A stretch of 45,540 nt of DNA from Bacteroidales bacterium UBA3663 (GTDB lineage Bacteria > Bacteroidota > Bacteroidia > Bacteroidales > UBA3663): positions 1 to 45,540 of the forward strand of contig DFJU01000103.1 of assembly GCA_002373755.1 (NCBI GenBank), read 5' to 3'. The notes beneath the pieces were generated by a model, which was not told the origin of the DNA, made no database searches, and worked only from the letters and a program-made list of their open reading frames with translations. Positions within the stretch are counted from its first letter, which is position 1. The number at the start of each line of letters is the position of its first letter. Shown one piece after another: positions 30,155 through 39,351 of the stretch. The translations under genes and the position numbers were made by a program.

Positions 30155-30436
30155 CAACTTTCGCCAGTGTTTCAAATCTCCGTTTCAGTGCATTGTAGCA
30201 ATGTTTTGCTTGCGACGTCGGTTTCGCGCCGATGTGGTTCGGAATGGCTTCGGTGTGTGGCCGTTTGCCCAGTTGCGCATATTTCCCAGTGGCGCAGGCC
30301 TCGGTTTTCCACCTTTTGAAAGGTCTTCGTATTAGACAAATGAAACATAATTTAAGATTGGGAAACTTCTCGCTTTGTTCGGCCAATTGTCTTCGCGTCC
30401 GTTGTCGCCCATGACTTTCCGTTCTGCCGTAGATGC

Positions 30437-30463
30437 AAAAAAGGCTGCCACAATGTGACAGCC
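30437..30463 (-). terminator. Terminator after mutS2
   Basis: GGCTGTCAC pairs with GTGGCAGCC on the minus strand (9 bp, one G-U), a 3-base loop, then six T. It lies 35 bp after the mutS2 stop codon and ends the long minus-strand run. Confidence 0.88.
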
Positions 30464-30497
30464 CTAAGGCATCGGCCATAAAATCAAGGCAATGCGA

Positions 30498-32963
30498 TTA
30501 CATCAGTTCGACGACGGTGATTCCTGCGCCGCCGAATTGCACGTGTTCGTCGCGGAAACTCAGCACGCAGGCGCGTGTGCCGAGATATTGGCGGATTGCG
30601 ACTCGTAGCGCGCCCGTGCCTGTGCCGTGCAGTATGCGCACTTCGTTAGCACTGAGCAGTTGCGCGTCGTCCAGAAAGTACATCACGGCTTGCAGCGCTT
30701 CGTCGGCCCTCATGCCGCGCACGTCGAGCTCGCTCTTGAAGTTCTTGCGTTTTTCGCTCATCACATCGACCGACGAGATGCCGCTACGCGACTTTGTGCC
30801 TGTCAGATTGTCGGCAAATTGTGCAATCTTGTCGGCCGCAGCATCTTTCTTGGCTTGTTTTTTCGACACGACTTCCAGCTTGTCGCTTTCAATCATGCTC
30901 TTGATGATGCCGAATGTGACCTGCACTTTCCTGCCGTCGATGGCAATCACTTCGCCAATCGTGTTTTGCCCCTTGATGCGCACGTAGTTGCCCACTTCGA
31001 TCGGTTTCGGTGCGCCATTTTGCGCTGTCGGCTTCGGTTTTTGTTCCGGTTTTGCGCTCTTTGCACGTGCGATGCGTTGTTCGACGAAGTTTGCGTGCTC
31101 TTCGCGTATCTTGCGTGTCGCCTCCTTTTCGGCCTGCGCCTCCTTGATTTCGCGGATGGTGCGTTCGATGCGTGCGTTGGCCTCTTTGAACAGTGTTGCC
31201 GCTTCGTCGCGCGCCTTCTGGAGCACCTCCTGCCGTTTCGTTTTCAGTTCTGAACTCTTTGCGTCATAGTCGGCAAGTTTCTGCTCCAGAGCCTTTTCCT
31301 GCTGGTGAATCTTCTCGCGTTTCTGCTCCCAATAGCGTTTGTCGCGCGAGATGTCCTGCAGGTATTTGTCCATGTTCACGTAGTCGCTGCCGACCAGCCG
31401 TTCCGCCTCGCTGATGACGTCGTTCGGCAGTCCGATTTTGTGTGCGATTTCAATTGCGAACGATGAGCCTGGACGTCCGACTTCGAGCCGGAACAGCGGA
31501 CGCATTTCGCGCCTGTCGTAGAGCATTGCGCCGTTGACGATGCCCGGTGTCTCGTCGGCAAACAGTTTCAGGTTTGTGAAGTGGGTCGTGATTACGCCGT
31601 TGGCCTTCGCTACGTTGAATTTGCCCAGCAGTGCCTGTGCGATTGCACCGCCAATTTGCGGTTCCGTGCCCGAGCCGAATTCGTCGATGAGCAGCAGTGT
31701 ACGGTTGTTGGCATTGCGCACGAAGAACTTCATGTTCTGGAGGTGCGACGAGTAGGTCGAGAGGTCGTTGTCGATGCTTTGTTCGTCGCCGATGTCGATG
31801 AAAATGTTCTCATAGACAGTGACTTGCGAGTTGTCTTTCATAGGTACGGCCAATCCGCATTGCAACATGTATTGGATGAGGCCCAGCGACTCCAGGCAGA
31901 CCGATTTGCCGCCTGCGTTCGGTCCGGAAATCAGCACTATGCGTTTGTCGCGGTGGTCGAGCAGGATGTCCAGCGGCACGATTTTCTTGTTTTCGCGACG
32001 GTAGCGCAGGTCGAGCAACGGATGTCGCGCCTGAACCCAGTCGGTTGCGCCGTCGGCCGAGAATGATGGCACTGTCGCATCGATGCTTTCGGCAAAACGG
32101 GCTTTGGCGTGCAGGAAGTCGATGAGGCCGAGGAAGTCGTAGCTCGCCAGCATGTCGGGCAAGTAGGGGCGTATCTGGTTGGCGATGGCTGTCAGTATGC
32201 GCACGATTTCCTGTCGCTCCTCCGATTCAAGTTCGCGGATGCGGTTGTTGGCATCGACCACCTCTGCCGGCTCGACGTAGAGCGTCTTTCCCGTGGCCGA
32301 TTCGTCGTGCACAATGCCGCGTAGCTTGCGTTTGCTCGATGGTGGGATGGGGATGACAAGTCGGCCGTCGCGCATTGCTGGAGTGACGTCTTTCTCGACC
32401 AGCCCGTCGTTTTGGGCACTGCGCAAGATGTTGTTGAGCAGCCTCGAAATGCCGTTTAATGTGGTGCTCATTTCGTGGCGGATGTTGGCCAGTTCGGGTG
32501 ATGCGTTGTCGCGGATTTCGCCGTTCGGTGTCAGTGTGCGGTCGATGGTTCTCACGATGTTGGGAAATGTGACAACCGTGGCGGCCTGTTCCGACAGCAA
32601 TGGGTGAGAGTCGGTCTCGCCCTCGTCCGGTTTGAAATATCGCACAAGAGCCTCTATGGTTGCCAGCGACCGGCGCAGTGCGAAGAGTTCGGCAGTCTCG
32701 AGGAATGTGCCAACTACGCGGATTTTTTTCAACGGTTCTGTCACGTCGTAGAAGCAGTCGGTCGGCAGCGGATTCTGGCTGTTTTGCCGCACCTGCATCA
32801 TCTCGCGCGTCAATGCCAGTTCGCGGTCGATGGCGCGTCGGTCGGTCATGAATTCCATGCCATCTACACGCGCAACTCCGAGACCGCACAGTGTGTTGTC
32901 CCGGAGCATCTGACGGATTTTGTCAAATCCTATTTTCTCTTCAAAGTTTTGTGGATAAATCAT
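30498..32963 (-). CDS. mutS2: Endonuclease MutS2 (Smr-domain MutS homologue)
   Basis: 821 residues, normal for bacterial MutS2. The N-terminal core and clamp (about 1-310) is followed by the ABC-type ATPase with Walker A SGPNAGGKS, the block STYSSHLQNMKFF, and Walker B LLLIDEFGSGTEP. A long charged coiled coil follows (about 510-640, AQAEKEATRKIREEHANFVE). A KOW-like strand region (IKGQNTIGEVIAIDGRKVQV) comes next, and a C-terminal Smr domain with ELDVRGMRADEALQAVMYFL and the ILHGTGTGALR motif. MutS2 limits homologous recombination and, in some bacteria, acts on stalled or collided ribosomes. Its ATG (32963) directly abuts the stop of the YciO-type gene. Through the tight upstream genes it may be co-transcribed with GH28 and DUF4861, which is unusual. 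Confidence 0.95.
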   Translation of the reverse strand: MIYPQNFEEKIGFDKIRQMLRDNTLCGLGVARVDGMEFMTDRRAIDRELALTREMMQVRQNSQNPLPTDCFYDVTEPLKKIRVVGTFLETAELFALRRSLATIEALVRYFKPDEGETDSHPLLSEQAATVVTFPNIVRTIDRTLTPNGEIRDNASPELANIRHEMSTTLNGISRLLNNILRSAQNDGLVEKDVTPAMRDGRLVIPIPPSSKRKLRGIVHDESATGKTLYVEPAEVVDANNRIRELESEERQEIVRILTAIANQIRPYLPDMLASYDFLGLIDFLHAKARFAESIDATVPSFSADGATDWVQARHPLLDLRYRRENKKIVPLDILLDHRDKRIVLISGPNAGGKSVCLESLGLIQYMLQCGLAVPMKDNSQVTVYENIFIDIGDEQSIDNDLSTYSSHLQNMKFFVRNANNRTLLLIDEFGSGTEPQIGGAIAQALLGKFNVAKANGVITTHFTNLKLFADETPGIVNGAMLYDRREMRPLFRLEVGRPGSSFAIEIAHKIGLPNDVISEAERLVGSDYVNMDKYLQDISRDKRYWEQKREKIHQQEKALEQKLADYDAKSSELKTKRQEVLQKARDEAATLFKEANARIERTIREIKEAQAEKEATRKIREEHANFVEQRIARAKSAKPEQKPKPTAQNGAPKPIEVGNYVRIKGQNTIGEVIAIDGRKVQVTFGIIKSMIESDKLEVVSKKQAKKDAAADKIAQFADNLTGTKSRSGISSVDVMSEKRKNFKSELDVRGMRADEALQAVMYFLDDAQLLSANEVRILHGTGTGALRVAIRQYLGTRACVLSFRDEHVQFGGAGITVVELM

Positions 32964-33590
32964 CTATTTTTCAAGTATTCCTGCGCCTTGTCTTATGATG
33001 TTGACTTCTTCGTCCGACAGGTCAACTACGGTCGATGGCATTTCCTTCCCGTATCCGCCGTCTATCAGTATATCAGCCTGATTCTGAAAGGTTTCTTCGA
33101 TGAGAAACGGGTCGGTCATGTAGCTGATTTCGTTTTCGTCGCCCTCTTCTACGGGCAGTTTCAGCGAGGTGGTCAATATCGGATTGTCCAACTCTTCTAG
33201 CAACGCTTGCAGAATTTTGTTGTTCGGGATGCGTATGCCCACCGTCTTTCTGCTTCTGAACACTTTCGGAAGTTTCAGTCCGGCCTCCAGAATGAATGTG
33301 AATGGGCCTGGCAGGTTGCGGTGCATCAGTTTGAACTGCTCTTTCGAAATCTTTGTGTACTCATCGGCCTGACTTATGTCCTTGCAGATGATTGACAGGC
33401 GCGACATCTTTGCCTCCTCTTTGCGGTATTGGTAGATTTTCTCGACCGCGTGCTGGTTGAGGGCGTCGCATCCAATGGCGTAAACCGAATCGGTGGGGTA
33501 GATGACTATCCCACCGTCGCGGATTACGTCTGCTATCTCCGACAGTATTTTTGTGTTCGGATTATTTTCGTAAAGTTTGTAAGTCTGCAT
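32964..33590 (-). CDS. YciO/YrdC/Sua5 family protein (YciO-type)
   Basis: 208 residues, a single YrdC-like domain without a Sua5 extension. DGGIVIYPTDSVYAIGCDA opens the domain. The later blocks MSRLSIICKDISQADEYTKI, GPFTFILEAGLKLPKVF and RKTVGIRIPNN match YciO rather than TsaC: the K-x-R...K-P-L signature of TsaC/Sua5 is replaced by the R-x-S-x-x-C-x-D-x-S pattern. Databases will likely call it L-threonylcarbamoyladenylate synthase (tRNA t6A step), but for the YciO branch that activity is not established. The cell should encode another t6A synthase elsewhere. It begins 9 bp after DUF4861 and ends immediately at the mutS2 ATG. Confidence 0.88.
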   Translation of the reverse strand: MQTYKLYENNPNTKILSEIADVIRDGGIVIYPTDSVYAIGCDALNQHAVEKIYQYRKEEAKMSRLSIICKDISQADEYTKISKEQFKLMHRNLPGPFTFILEAGLKLPKVFRSRKTVGIRIPNNKILQALLEELDNPILTTSLKLPVEEGDENEISYMTDPFLIEETFQNQADILIDGGYGKEMPSTVVDLSDEEVNIIRQGAGILEK

Positions 33591-33599
33591 TTCGCTCTG

Positions 33600-34952
33600 T
33601 TATTTCTTCACCTCCACCACAATCGGTTTCAGTTGGCTCCACTGTTTGCACCAGTTGAACCAACTTTTCGGCGTCCAAGGATTTTCGGTGAGTTTCGGAC
33701 CCTCTTTGTCGGGCGCGCAGAATGCCATTCGATAGGCAATTTTGTTGCCCTTGTCCGGATGGATGCCGTACAGAATCTGTTCCTTGCGGTCGATGGTGCG
33801 AGTCACGTAGTTGCTTGGAATGCTTACGGCCAATGCAGCACTCGACATCTGCGGGTAGAGCTTGTGGTTGCCGTCTGGCCAGTCTTTGCCGAATGACGCG
33901 CACAGACCCTTGCCGTCCTTCATGTAGTGCAGTCCGGCCAGTTCGACCGAGTCGGTGTTGAAGATTCCTACTTTCATCACTCCGGTGACGAATTCCATGT
34001 CCGACAGGTCTTCTCCCTTGCCGTCGGCTTGCGACAGATATTGTTCAATCTGACATTCGCGGTTGCCGGCATAAAGGATGTAGCGGCTCTTCAAGTTGAG
34101 TTTTCGGCCTTTGTATTCCCAACCCTCCACGTTCATGTCAACCACCGTGCGGACTGGACCTTTGGCCAGGATGTGTGCTTGGCGGTAGTCAAACGGCTTA
34201 ATCATCACCATGCATGGATCCATGAGCTTTCCGGCCGACTGCTTTTTGACATATTCCGGATCATCTTTCGTGTCGTCCCATCCGCGTAGTGTGCCGATGC
34301 TGATTGTTTGTCCGACCAGAATGATGTCGTCGCCAAAATTGCGTTCTTTCACGAGCGATGGTACTTCGCTGCTGTACCAAAGTCCGTCGGCCAATTCAAG
34401 CTGCGGCACGCGTTTTCCGTACAGGTCGGTGCTCTCCTTGCTGTCGAAATAGACGCGGTAGGCCACGATTTCGTTCTCGAACGCTGGCCCGTGATGCATC
34501 ATTTTCGAATACATGTTGTCAACACGTTCCGAAACGGTATCGGTCGCAATGTGCTGCTTCTCCGTGTACGAGCGTGTCTTGTCGTTGTCCTTGAACCACA
34601 TTTGTGCATGTGTTCGCTTGGCATAACGGTCCGCGGCCGCTTCATCGGTCGAAAATGTCACTTCGGCTTTCAGTTTCCCCTTTTTGGCGATGTCAACAAC
34701 AAATGCGAGTTCTTCCTTTCGGCCGTCATTGTCGAGGTCGTCCATCTGACAAGGGATTTCTTTGCCGTCGATCTTCACCGTCGCGCTTTTGTAGTTGCCG
34801 TTTTCCGGCACTGGAATACATACTGCTGCATCGTTCAATGCCTTGCAGTTCGGATTCTTCAGCGTCACGGTGAGTGTCTGTGCTGTAGAAACAGTAAAGG
34901 CGATGGGCAGGGTTGCCCCAGCCATCATCGCCATAAATATTTTTCTATTCAT
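33600..34952 (-). CDS. Secreted DUF4861 family protein
   Basis: 450 residues with a signal peptide (MAMMAGATLPIAFTVSTAQ). The N-terminal beta domain is followed by the conserved blocks MYSKMMHHGPAFENEIVAYR, VYFDSKESTDLYGKRVPQLE, GWDDTKDDPEYVKKQS and YILYAGNRECQIEQYLS, which I recognise as DUF4861. Members are exported proteins of Bacteroidetes found, from memory, with pectin- and other uronate-degrading genes. No activity is firmly known to me, though the H-H-G-P and E-N-E-I-V-A-Y-R segments look like a carbohydrate-active site. It overlaps the GH28 stop by one base (TAATG), so the two are coupled, supporting a shared task on galacturonides. Alternative: a carbohydrate-binding protein without catalysis. 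Confidence 0.8.
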   Translation of the reverse strand: MNRKIFMAMMAGATLPIAFTVSTAQTLTVTLKNPNCKALNDAAVCIPVPENGNYKSATVKIDGKEIPCQMDDLDNDGRKEELAFVVDIAKKGKLKAEVTFSTDEAAADRYAKRTHAQMWFKDNDKTRSYTEKQHIATDTVSERVDNMYSKMMHHGPAFENEIVAYRVYFDSKESTDLYGKRVPQLELADGLWYSSEVPSLVKERNFGDDIILVGQTISIGTLRGWDDTKDDPEYVKKQSAGKLMDPCMVMIKPFDYRQAHILAKGPVRTVVDMNVEGWEYKGRKLNLKSRYILYAGNRECQIEQYLSQADGKGEDLSDMEFVTGVMKVGIFNTDSVELAGLHYMKDGKGLCASFGKDWPDGNHKLYPQMSSAALAVSIPSNYVTRTIDRKEQILYGIHPDKGNKIAYRMAFCAPDKEGPKLTENPWTPKSWFNWCKQWSQLKPIVVEVKK

Positions 34953-36541
34953 TAGTTATGAATTGAATCGCCGTTCACAACGAGATCCTTCACGTTGAAT
35001 GTGGTGTAGTCCAGCTCGCCTTCAGGCAAGGTCAACTGCACGTTGTCAATGTTAATCTTCTCAGAGTGGTTGACAACCAGACCGATGTCGGCCGTAATGG
35101 TTGCATTCTTGATGTTGATGTTGGTGATAGGCATCTCAGGCAGACCGTTGAAGTACATGGCACGTTCGCAGCCCTTGCAGGTTACGTTGCTGATGTAGAT
35201 GTCGCGGAACTGAGGTGTAGTCTCGTCAACTGGTGGAATGTTGTCCATCGAAATGTCCTTCTTGATGTGGAGGGCACGCTCTTCCGATGCTGAAAGACCT
35301 GAGTAGTTCAAGTCGAATAGGATACAGTCGGTCTCGATGGCAATCATGTTGATGTTGTCGATGTAGATGTTGCCTACACAACCGCCACGACCACGCTTAG
35401 ACTTGAAACGCAGACCTACGTCGGTGCCGAGGAAGGTACAGTTGCGCACGCAGATGTTCTGCACGCTGCTCGACATTTCGCTACCAACCACGAAGCCACC
35501 GTGACCATGGTAAACTGAGCAACCGTCAACTACGACGTTCTGGCATGGAGTGTTCAACGAACGACCATCCTCGTCCTTGCCGCTCTTCAAGCAGATGGCG
35601 TCGTCACCTACGTCGAACTTGGAGTTGATTACGAGCACGTTGTTGCACGACTCGAGGTCAAGACCGTCGCCGTTCTGGCTGTACCAAGGGTTAACAACCA
35701 GAATGTCGCTGATGATGACGTTCTCGCAACGGAATGGGTGCAAGCACCATGCTGGTGAGTTCTGGAAGCAAACCTGCTCAATGAGCACGTTCTGGCAGCT
35801 GTCGAAGTCCAACAATACTGGACGGAGGAAGTCACGATACTTGTGCCAATCCTCGTCGTTGTCAAACTGTACGACGTTCATGTTGGCCTGACGGAGTGCG
35901 TCGAGAATGGCCTGCGAAGGTGCCCAGATCTCAGAACCGTCAATAACGCCTACTACGCCACCCGCAGCACCGGCCTCTTTCCACTGGCCTTCGGTCAACT
36001 TGCTGCGACGAATCCAACGCCATGCGTCGCCGTGACCGTCGATTGTGCCGAAGCCGGTAATCGAAATGTTCTTTTTGCCCTTGGCGCTGATTGGCGACTG
36101 GCAACGACGTGTCTTCAGACCCTCGAAGTAGCAAGGCACGATCGGATAGTCGTCAAAGTTGCCTGAGAAGTAGATGACTGCGCCATCGGTCAACTCGAGG
36201 TTCACATTGTCCTCGAAAACGATTGGGCCGGTCACCCAGATGCCGTGAGGTACGCGCAATGTTCCGCCGCCCATCTTTGAAACGGCCTTCATACCCTTTG
36301 AGAATGCCTCGGTGTTGTCGGTGATACCGTCACCTACGCCGCCGAAGTCGGTAATCAACTGGACATAGGAGTCAATTTTGGGTCGCGCAATTGCTCCAAT
36401 CTCGAACGGAAGACCCTCGGTGTAGAACCGCAGGTCTGCGTCGGTCTCTTTTGGTGCGGTTTCAGTTGGTGCACAACTTGCAACCAGACCAGCTGCTAAA
36501 ACGCTCATTATGAGGTAGCAGTTTTTAATACTGGATTTCAT
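34952..36541 (-). CDS. Glycoside hydrolase family 28 lipoprotein (polygalacturonase-like)
   Basis: 529 residues with a lipoprotein signal (VLAAGLVASC, Cys about 23), so it is membrane-anchored, unlike the soluble-type GH28 at 11251-12708. Family motifs are all present: LITDFGGVGDGITDNTEAF, NPWYSQNGDGLDLESCN (Asp 292, 295), GDDAICLKSGKD (Asp 313-314), YHGHGGFVVGSE (His about 347) and RFKSKRGRGG (Arg 378, Lys 380). An insertion of about 40 residues (190-235) relative to the paralogue carries EIWAPSQAILDALRQANMN. Lipid anchoring suggests work on oligogalacturonides at the cell surface or in the periplasm. It lies 59 bp after the LolC/E-like permease with no recognisable promoter or terminator between, and is coupled to DUF4861 by TAATG. 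Confidence 0.93.
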   Translation of the reverse strand: MKSSIKNCYLIMSVLAAGLVASCAPTETAPKETDADLRFYTEGLPFEIGAIARPKIDSYVQLITDFGGVGDGITDNTEAFSKGMKAVSKMGGGTLRVPHGIWVTGPIVFEDNVNLELTDGAVIYFSGNFDDYPIVPCYFEGLKTRRCQSPISAKGKKNISITGFGTIDGHGDAWRWIRRSKLTEGQWKEAGAAGGVVGVIDGSEIWAPSQAILDALRQANMNVVQFDNDEDWHKYRDFLRPVLLDFDSCQNVLIEQVCFQNSPAWCLHPFRCENVIISDILVVNPWYSQNGDGLDLESCNNVLVINSKFDVGDDAICLKSGKDEDGRSLNTPCQNVVVDGCSVYHGHGGFVVGSEMSSSVQNICVRNCTFLGTDVGLRFKSKRGRGGCVGNIYIDNINMIAIETDCILFDLNYSGLSASEERALHIKKDISMDNIPPVDETTPQFRDIYISNVTCKGCERAMYFNGLPEMPITNINIKNATITADIGLVVNHSEKINIDNVQLTLPEGELDYTTFNVKDLVVNGDSIHN

Positions 36542-36600
36542 TTTGATAAGAGTTGATTAAATGGTTAATGTTTATGAATAATTTTATTTACTATTTTGAT

Positions 36601-37821
36601 TCAGTCTGTCGAGAGAATTCGGGCAGGAGAAATCTTTGACACTATTGTCGCTGGTACGAGAAGCATCAGCATCGTTATTGCCAGTGTTCCAATGTTCAAC
36701 ACCGTCACGTGCCACCATGTGATGCTGATCGGTACCCATTCTAAATAGTAGTTTTCGGGGTCGAGTGCGAATGGATGCCAAATTTTCTGTATCACGCACA
36801 ATCCAACTCCGGCTACGTTGCCCCACATCAGACCTTGCAATGTCAGCAGAAGTGCAACATAGAGGAACGTGCGTTTCAACTGCAAATCGCTGCATCCCAT
36901 TGCTTTCAGCTGTGCAATCATCTTTGTCCGCTCCAATATGATGATCAGCAGTCCACTGACCATCGTGAACGTTGAAACTACAACCATGAGTGCCAGAATC
37001 ACTACTACGTTGATGTCCAGCAACTCAAGCCATCCGAATATCTGCGGATTCTGTTGCTCAAGCGTCTTTACCGTCAACTGTGTGCCTCTGCGGTCTTGCG
37101 AGAGGTTTATCCGATTGCTCAAATCCGCGTAGCAGTCTTGCAGGGCATTCGTGTCCGACAGTCTGACTTCAAGTCCGCTCGCCATGTCATCGTCCCAACT
37201 GCCAATCTGTTGCAGCAGGTTGAAGTTGCCCCAGATGACCTGTTCGTCGTATTGGTTGAAGTGCGTCTGGTATGTTCCGCCAACCGTCAACGTGCGGACC
37301 TTGACTGAAACATCGGCAGCGCCATAGTTCAAGTTCCGTTCCAATCCGTTGTTTTGGACGAAAAACACTTGTACGCGGTCTTCTTGCTTGATTTTTAGTT
37401 TGCGGGAAATGGTTTCGCTGATGAAAATTTCCCGTTCATCGACGTCCGCACTCTTGAACACGACCGAGAGAAAGTCTTTGTCGGTCTTGATTGCGGCCGG
37501 TTTTGTGATGAATGGTTTGACCGTTTGTACATTCGGCAGGGCTTCCAACTCTGCCAACATCGAGTCTCCGATGCAGATGGGTTGTTTCTCAAAGGATACG
37601 TTCGACGATAATGCAAGCACTTGAAGATGACCTCCGAAGTCCGACACCTTGTTGCGGATTTCATGCTTGAATCCGACCACAATCGCAACTGTGAGCAGCA
37701 TGATGGCCAGTCCGATGGCAATTCCCGCAATCGCTATCCGTATCGCGGGCGGAGATACTCGCTGCGTGTCGTTGACCTTCGAGAAAAATATTCTTTTCGC
37801 GATGAAGTAGGCTGCCGACAT
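36601..37821 (-). CDS. LolC/LolE-like ABC transporter permease
   Basis: 406 residues. One N-terminal transmembrane helix (about 28-50, IRIAIAGIAIGLAIMLLTVA), a large periplasmic domain (about 55-265), and three C-terminal helices (about 275-298, 325-350 and 372-395) within an FtsX domain (LLIIILERTKMIAQLKAMG, LQLKRTFLYVALLLTLQGL). This is the MacB_PCD plus FtsX layout of LolC/LolE permeases, which with an ATPase (LolD) pull lipoproteins from the inner membrane for transfer to the outer membrane. The ATPase is not in the window. In a SusD- and lipoprotein-rich organism this is a core function. It follows the aminotransferase by 34 bp, so the pair is probably one transcript. Other ABC permeases of the FtsX family are the alternative. 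Confidence 0.85.
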   Translation of the reverse strand: MSAAYFIAKRIFFSKVNDTQRVSPPAIRIAIAGIAIGLAIMLLTVAIVVGFKHEIRNKVSDFGGHLQVLALSSNVSFEKQPICIGDSMLAELEALPNVQTVKPFITKPAAIKTDKDFLSVVFKSADVDEREIFISETISRKLKIKQEDRVQVFFVQNNGLERNLNYGAADVSVKVRTLTVGGTYQTHFNQYDEQVIWGNFNLLQQIGSWDDDMASGLEVRLSDTNALQDCYADLSNRINLSQDRRGTQLTVKTLEQQNPQIFGWLELLDINVVVILALMVVVSTFTMVSGLLIIILERTKMIAQLKAMGCSDLQLKRTFLYVALLLTLQGLMWGNVAGVGLCVIQKIWHPFALDPENYYLEWVPISITWWHVTVLNIGTLAITMLMLLVPATIVSKISPARILSTD

Positions 37822-37855
37822 AGTGCTGTTTCTTTTCTTTGCTGTGCTTTGACTT

Positions 37856-39067
37856 TTATTCGGCTTTCTGCATCACGGTTGCCTGATATACGGACAGAGC
37901 CTTTTGCAGGACGATTAGCGCGTGTTTCAAGTCTGCCTTGTTGAGCACGTAGGCCATACGGACCTCGTTCTTGCCCATGCCCGGTGTGACGTAGAATCCG
38001 GCTCCCGGCGCCATCATGACTGTGCATCCTTCAAACTCGAAGTCGCTCAGGCACCATGCGCAGAATTTTTCGGCATCGTCAACCGGCAGCTTGACCATAG
38101 TGTAGAAGGCGCCCATCGGAATCGGGGAATAGACGCCGTCGATGCGGTTCAAACCGTCAATCAGATATTTGCGTCGCTCAACATATTCGTTGTAGGTGTC
38201 GAGCATGTATTCCGGATCTGCGTCGATGGAGGCTTCGGCCACAATTTGTCCGAGCAACGGCGGAGAAAGACGCGCCTGACAGAATTTCATGATGTTCTGG
38301 CGGACGGCTGCGTTCTTAGTCACGATTGAGCCGACACGGATGCCGGTCTCCGAGTAACGCTTTGAAACAGAGTCAATCAGAATGACGTTCTGTTCGATGC
38401 CTTCCAGATGGCAGGCCGAAATGTATGGAGCGCCGGTATAGCAGAATTCACGATATACTTCGTCGGAGAACAGGAACAGATCGTGCTTTTTGACGATGTC
38501 GCGCAACTGGTTCATTTCCTTCTGCGTGTAGAGGTAGCCCGTTGGGTTGTTCGGGTTGCAGATCAGGATGCCTTTCGTGCGAGGAGTAATCAGTTTCTCG
38601 AATTCCTCCATCGGTGGTAGTGCAAAGCCTTCGTCAATTCTGGTCGGGATGCTTTTGATGACGGCTCCGGCGACGATTGCGAACGACATGTAGTTGGCAT
38701 AAGCAGGTTCTGGTACAATCAGCTCATCGCCAGGGTTCAGGCACGACATGAATGCGAAAAGTACGGCTTCCGAGCCGCCTGTCGTCACAATTATGTCTTC
38801 CAAATCGACGTTGATTTTGAAGCGGCGATAGTAGCTTAACAGTTTTTCGCGCAGTGACTTGATGCCTTCCGAGGGCGAGTATTCCAAAATCTGGCGGTCG
38901 ATTGTTTTCAACGAATCAAGACCAGCCTGCATTGTGCGCAAATCTGGCTGGCCGATGTTGAGATGATAAACTTTCACTCCGCGAGCTTTGGCTGCATTGG
39001 CCAATGGAACAAGTTTGCGGATAGGAGAAAGGGGCATCCGCTTGCCGCGTTCTGAGATATCTGGCAT
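37856..39067 (-). CDS. PLP-dependent class I/II aminotransferase (aspartate aminotransferase family)
   Basis: 403 residues from ATG 39067, chosen because the promoter at 39095-39126 excludes the upstream codons up to 39106. Fold-type I motifs: YHLNIGQPDLRT, the glycine-rich VTTGGSEAVLFAF, ICNPNNPTGYLYT binding the cofactor, SDEVYREFCY with the PLP-pyridine Asp, and IDSVSKRYSETGIRVG with the Schiff-base Lys (about 236). The C-terminal small domain ends at about 400. The family moves amino groups between aspartate, aromatic or branched amino acids and 2-oxo acids; substrate cannot be told from sequence. Cytoplasmic. It has a strong promoter and heads a minus-strand run of six genes ending with mutS2. 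Confidence 0.92.
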   Translation of the reverse strand: MPDISERGKRMPLSPIRKLVPLANAAKARGVKVYHLNIGQPDLRTMQAGLDSLKTIDRQILEYSPSEGIKSLREKLLSYYRRFKINVDLEDIIVTTGGSEAVLFAFMSCLNPGDELIVPEPAYANYMSFAIVAGAVIKSIPTRIDEGFALPPMEEFEKLITPRTKGILICNPNNPTGYLYTQKEMNQLRDIVKKHDLFLFSDEVYREFCYTGAPYISACHLEGIEQNVILIDSVSKRYSETGIRVGSIVTKNAAVRQNIMKFCQARLSPPLLGQIVAEASIDADPEYMLDTYNEYVERRKYLIDGLNRIDGVYSPIPMGAFYTMVKLPVDDAEKFCAWCLSDFEFEGCTVMMAPGAGFYVTPGMGKNEVRMAYVLNKADLKHALIVLQKALSVYQATVMQKAE

Positions 39068-39351
39068 GATGAATTTATTCGAGTGAATGACGCGCAAAGA
39101 TATCATTTTCCATACGATTTTCCAAATAATTGACTTGAAAAACGCTATTTTTCCACACTTTCATGTCGATAATCCTTGCTGATTAAATTTTAAGTTTGTG
39201 ATTTTATTCGCTGACGAGCGGTGGTGTAGGCTTTTTGTGTCGGTTGACGTAACTCTGGAGTTGTTTGTGCGACGTGATTCGTCGAACGTAATTATTGTCT
39301 TTCTCCGTCGGTTCGCCGTCCGTACACGGCATCCCTCGTCCTCGTCTCCGG
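39068..39351. other. Intergenic region between mltG and the aminotransferase
   Basis: 284 bp. It holds the aminotransferase promoter; otherwise no credible gene or convincing terminator for mltG is seen. Confidence 0.5.
39095..39126 (-). promoter_or_regulatory. Promoter of the aminotransferase operon
   Basis: On the minus strand TTTG (39126-39123), 20-bp spacer, TATCTTTG (39102-39095). This is one of the best promoter matches in the window and could drive the whole run down to mutS2. Confidence 0.75.

Larger units (their letters stand above)
30004..30436. other. susC leader and control region, no gene
   Basis: No credible coding frame is seen on either strand. It contains the presumed susC promoter (30076-30083), two GTTACAA boxes and a long AT-rich leader next to the susC start. 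Farther upstream it includes the near-palindrome CATTGTAGCAATG (30190-30202) and otherwise unremarkable sequence up to the mutS2 terminator. Confidence 0.6.

Noticed and set aside
30096..30479. A 127-codon minus-strand frame in the susC upstream region
   Set aside because: It spans the mutS2 terminator and the candidate control boxes, and its composition is not protein-like.
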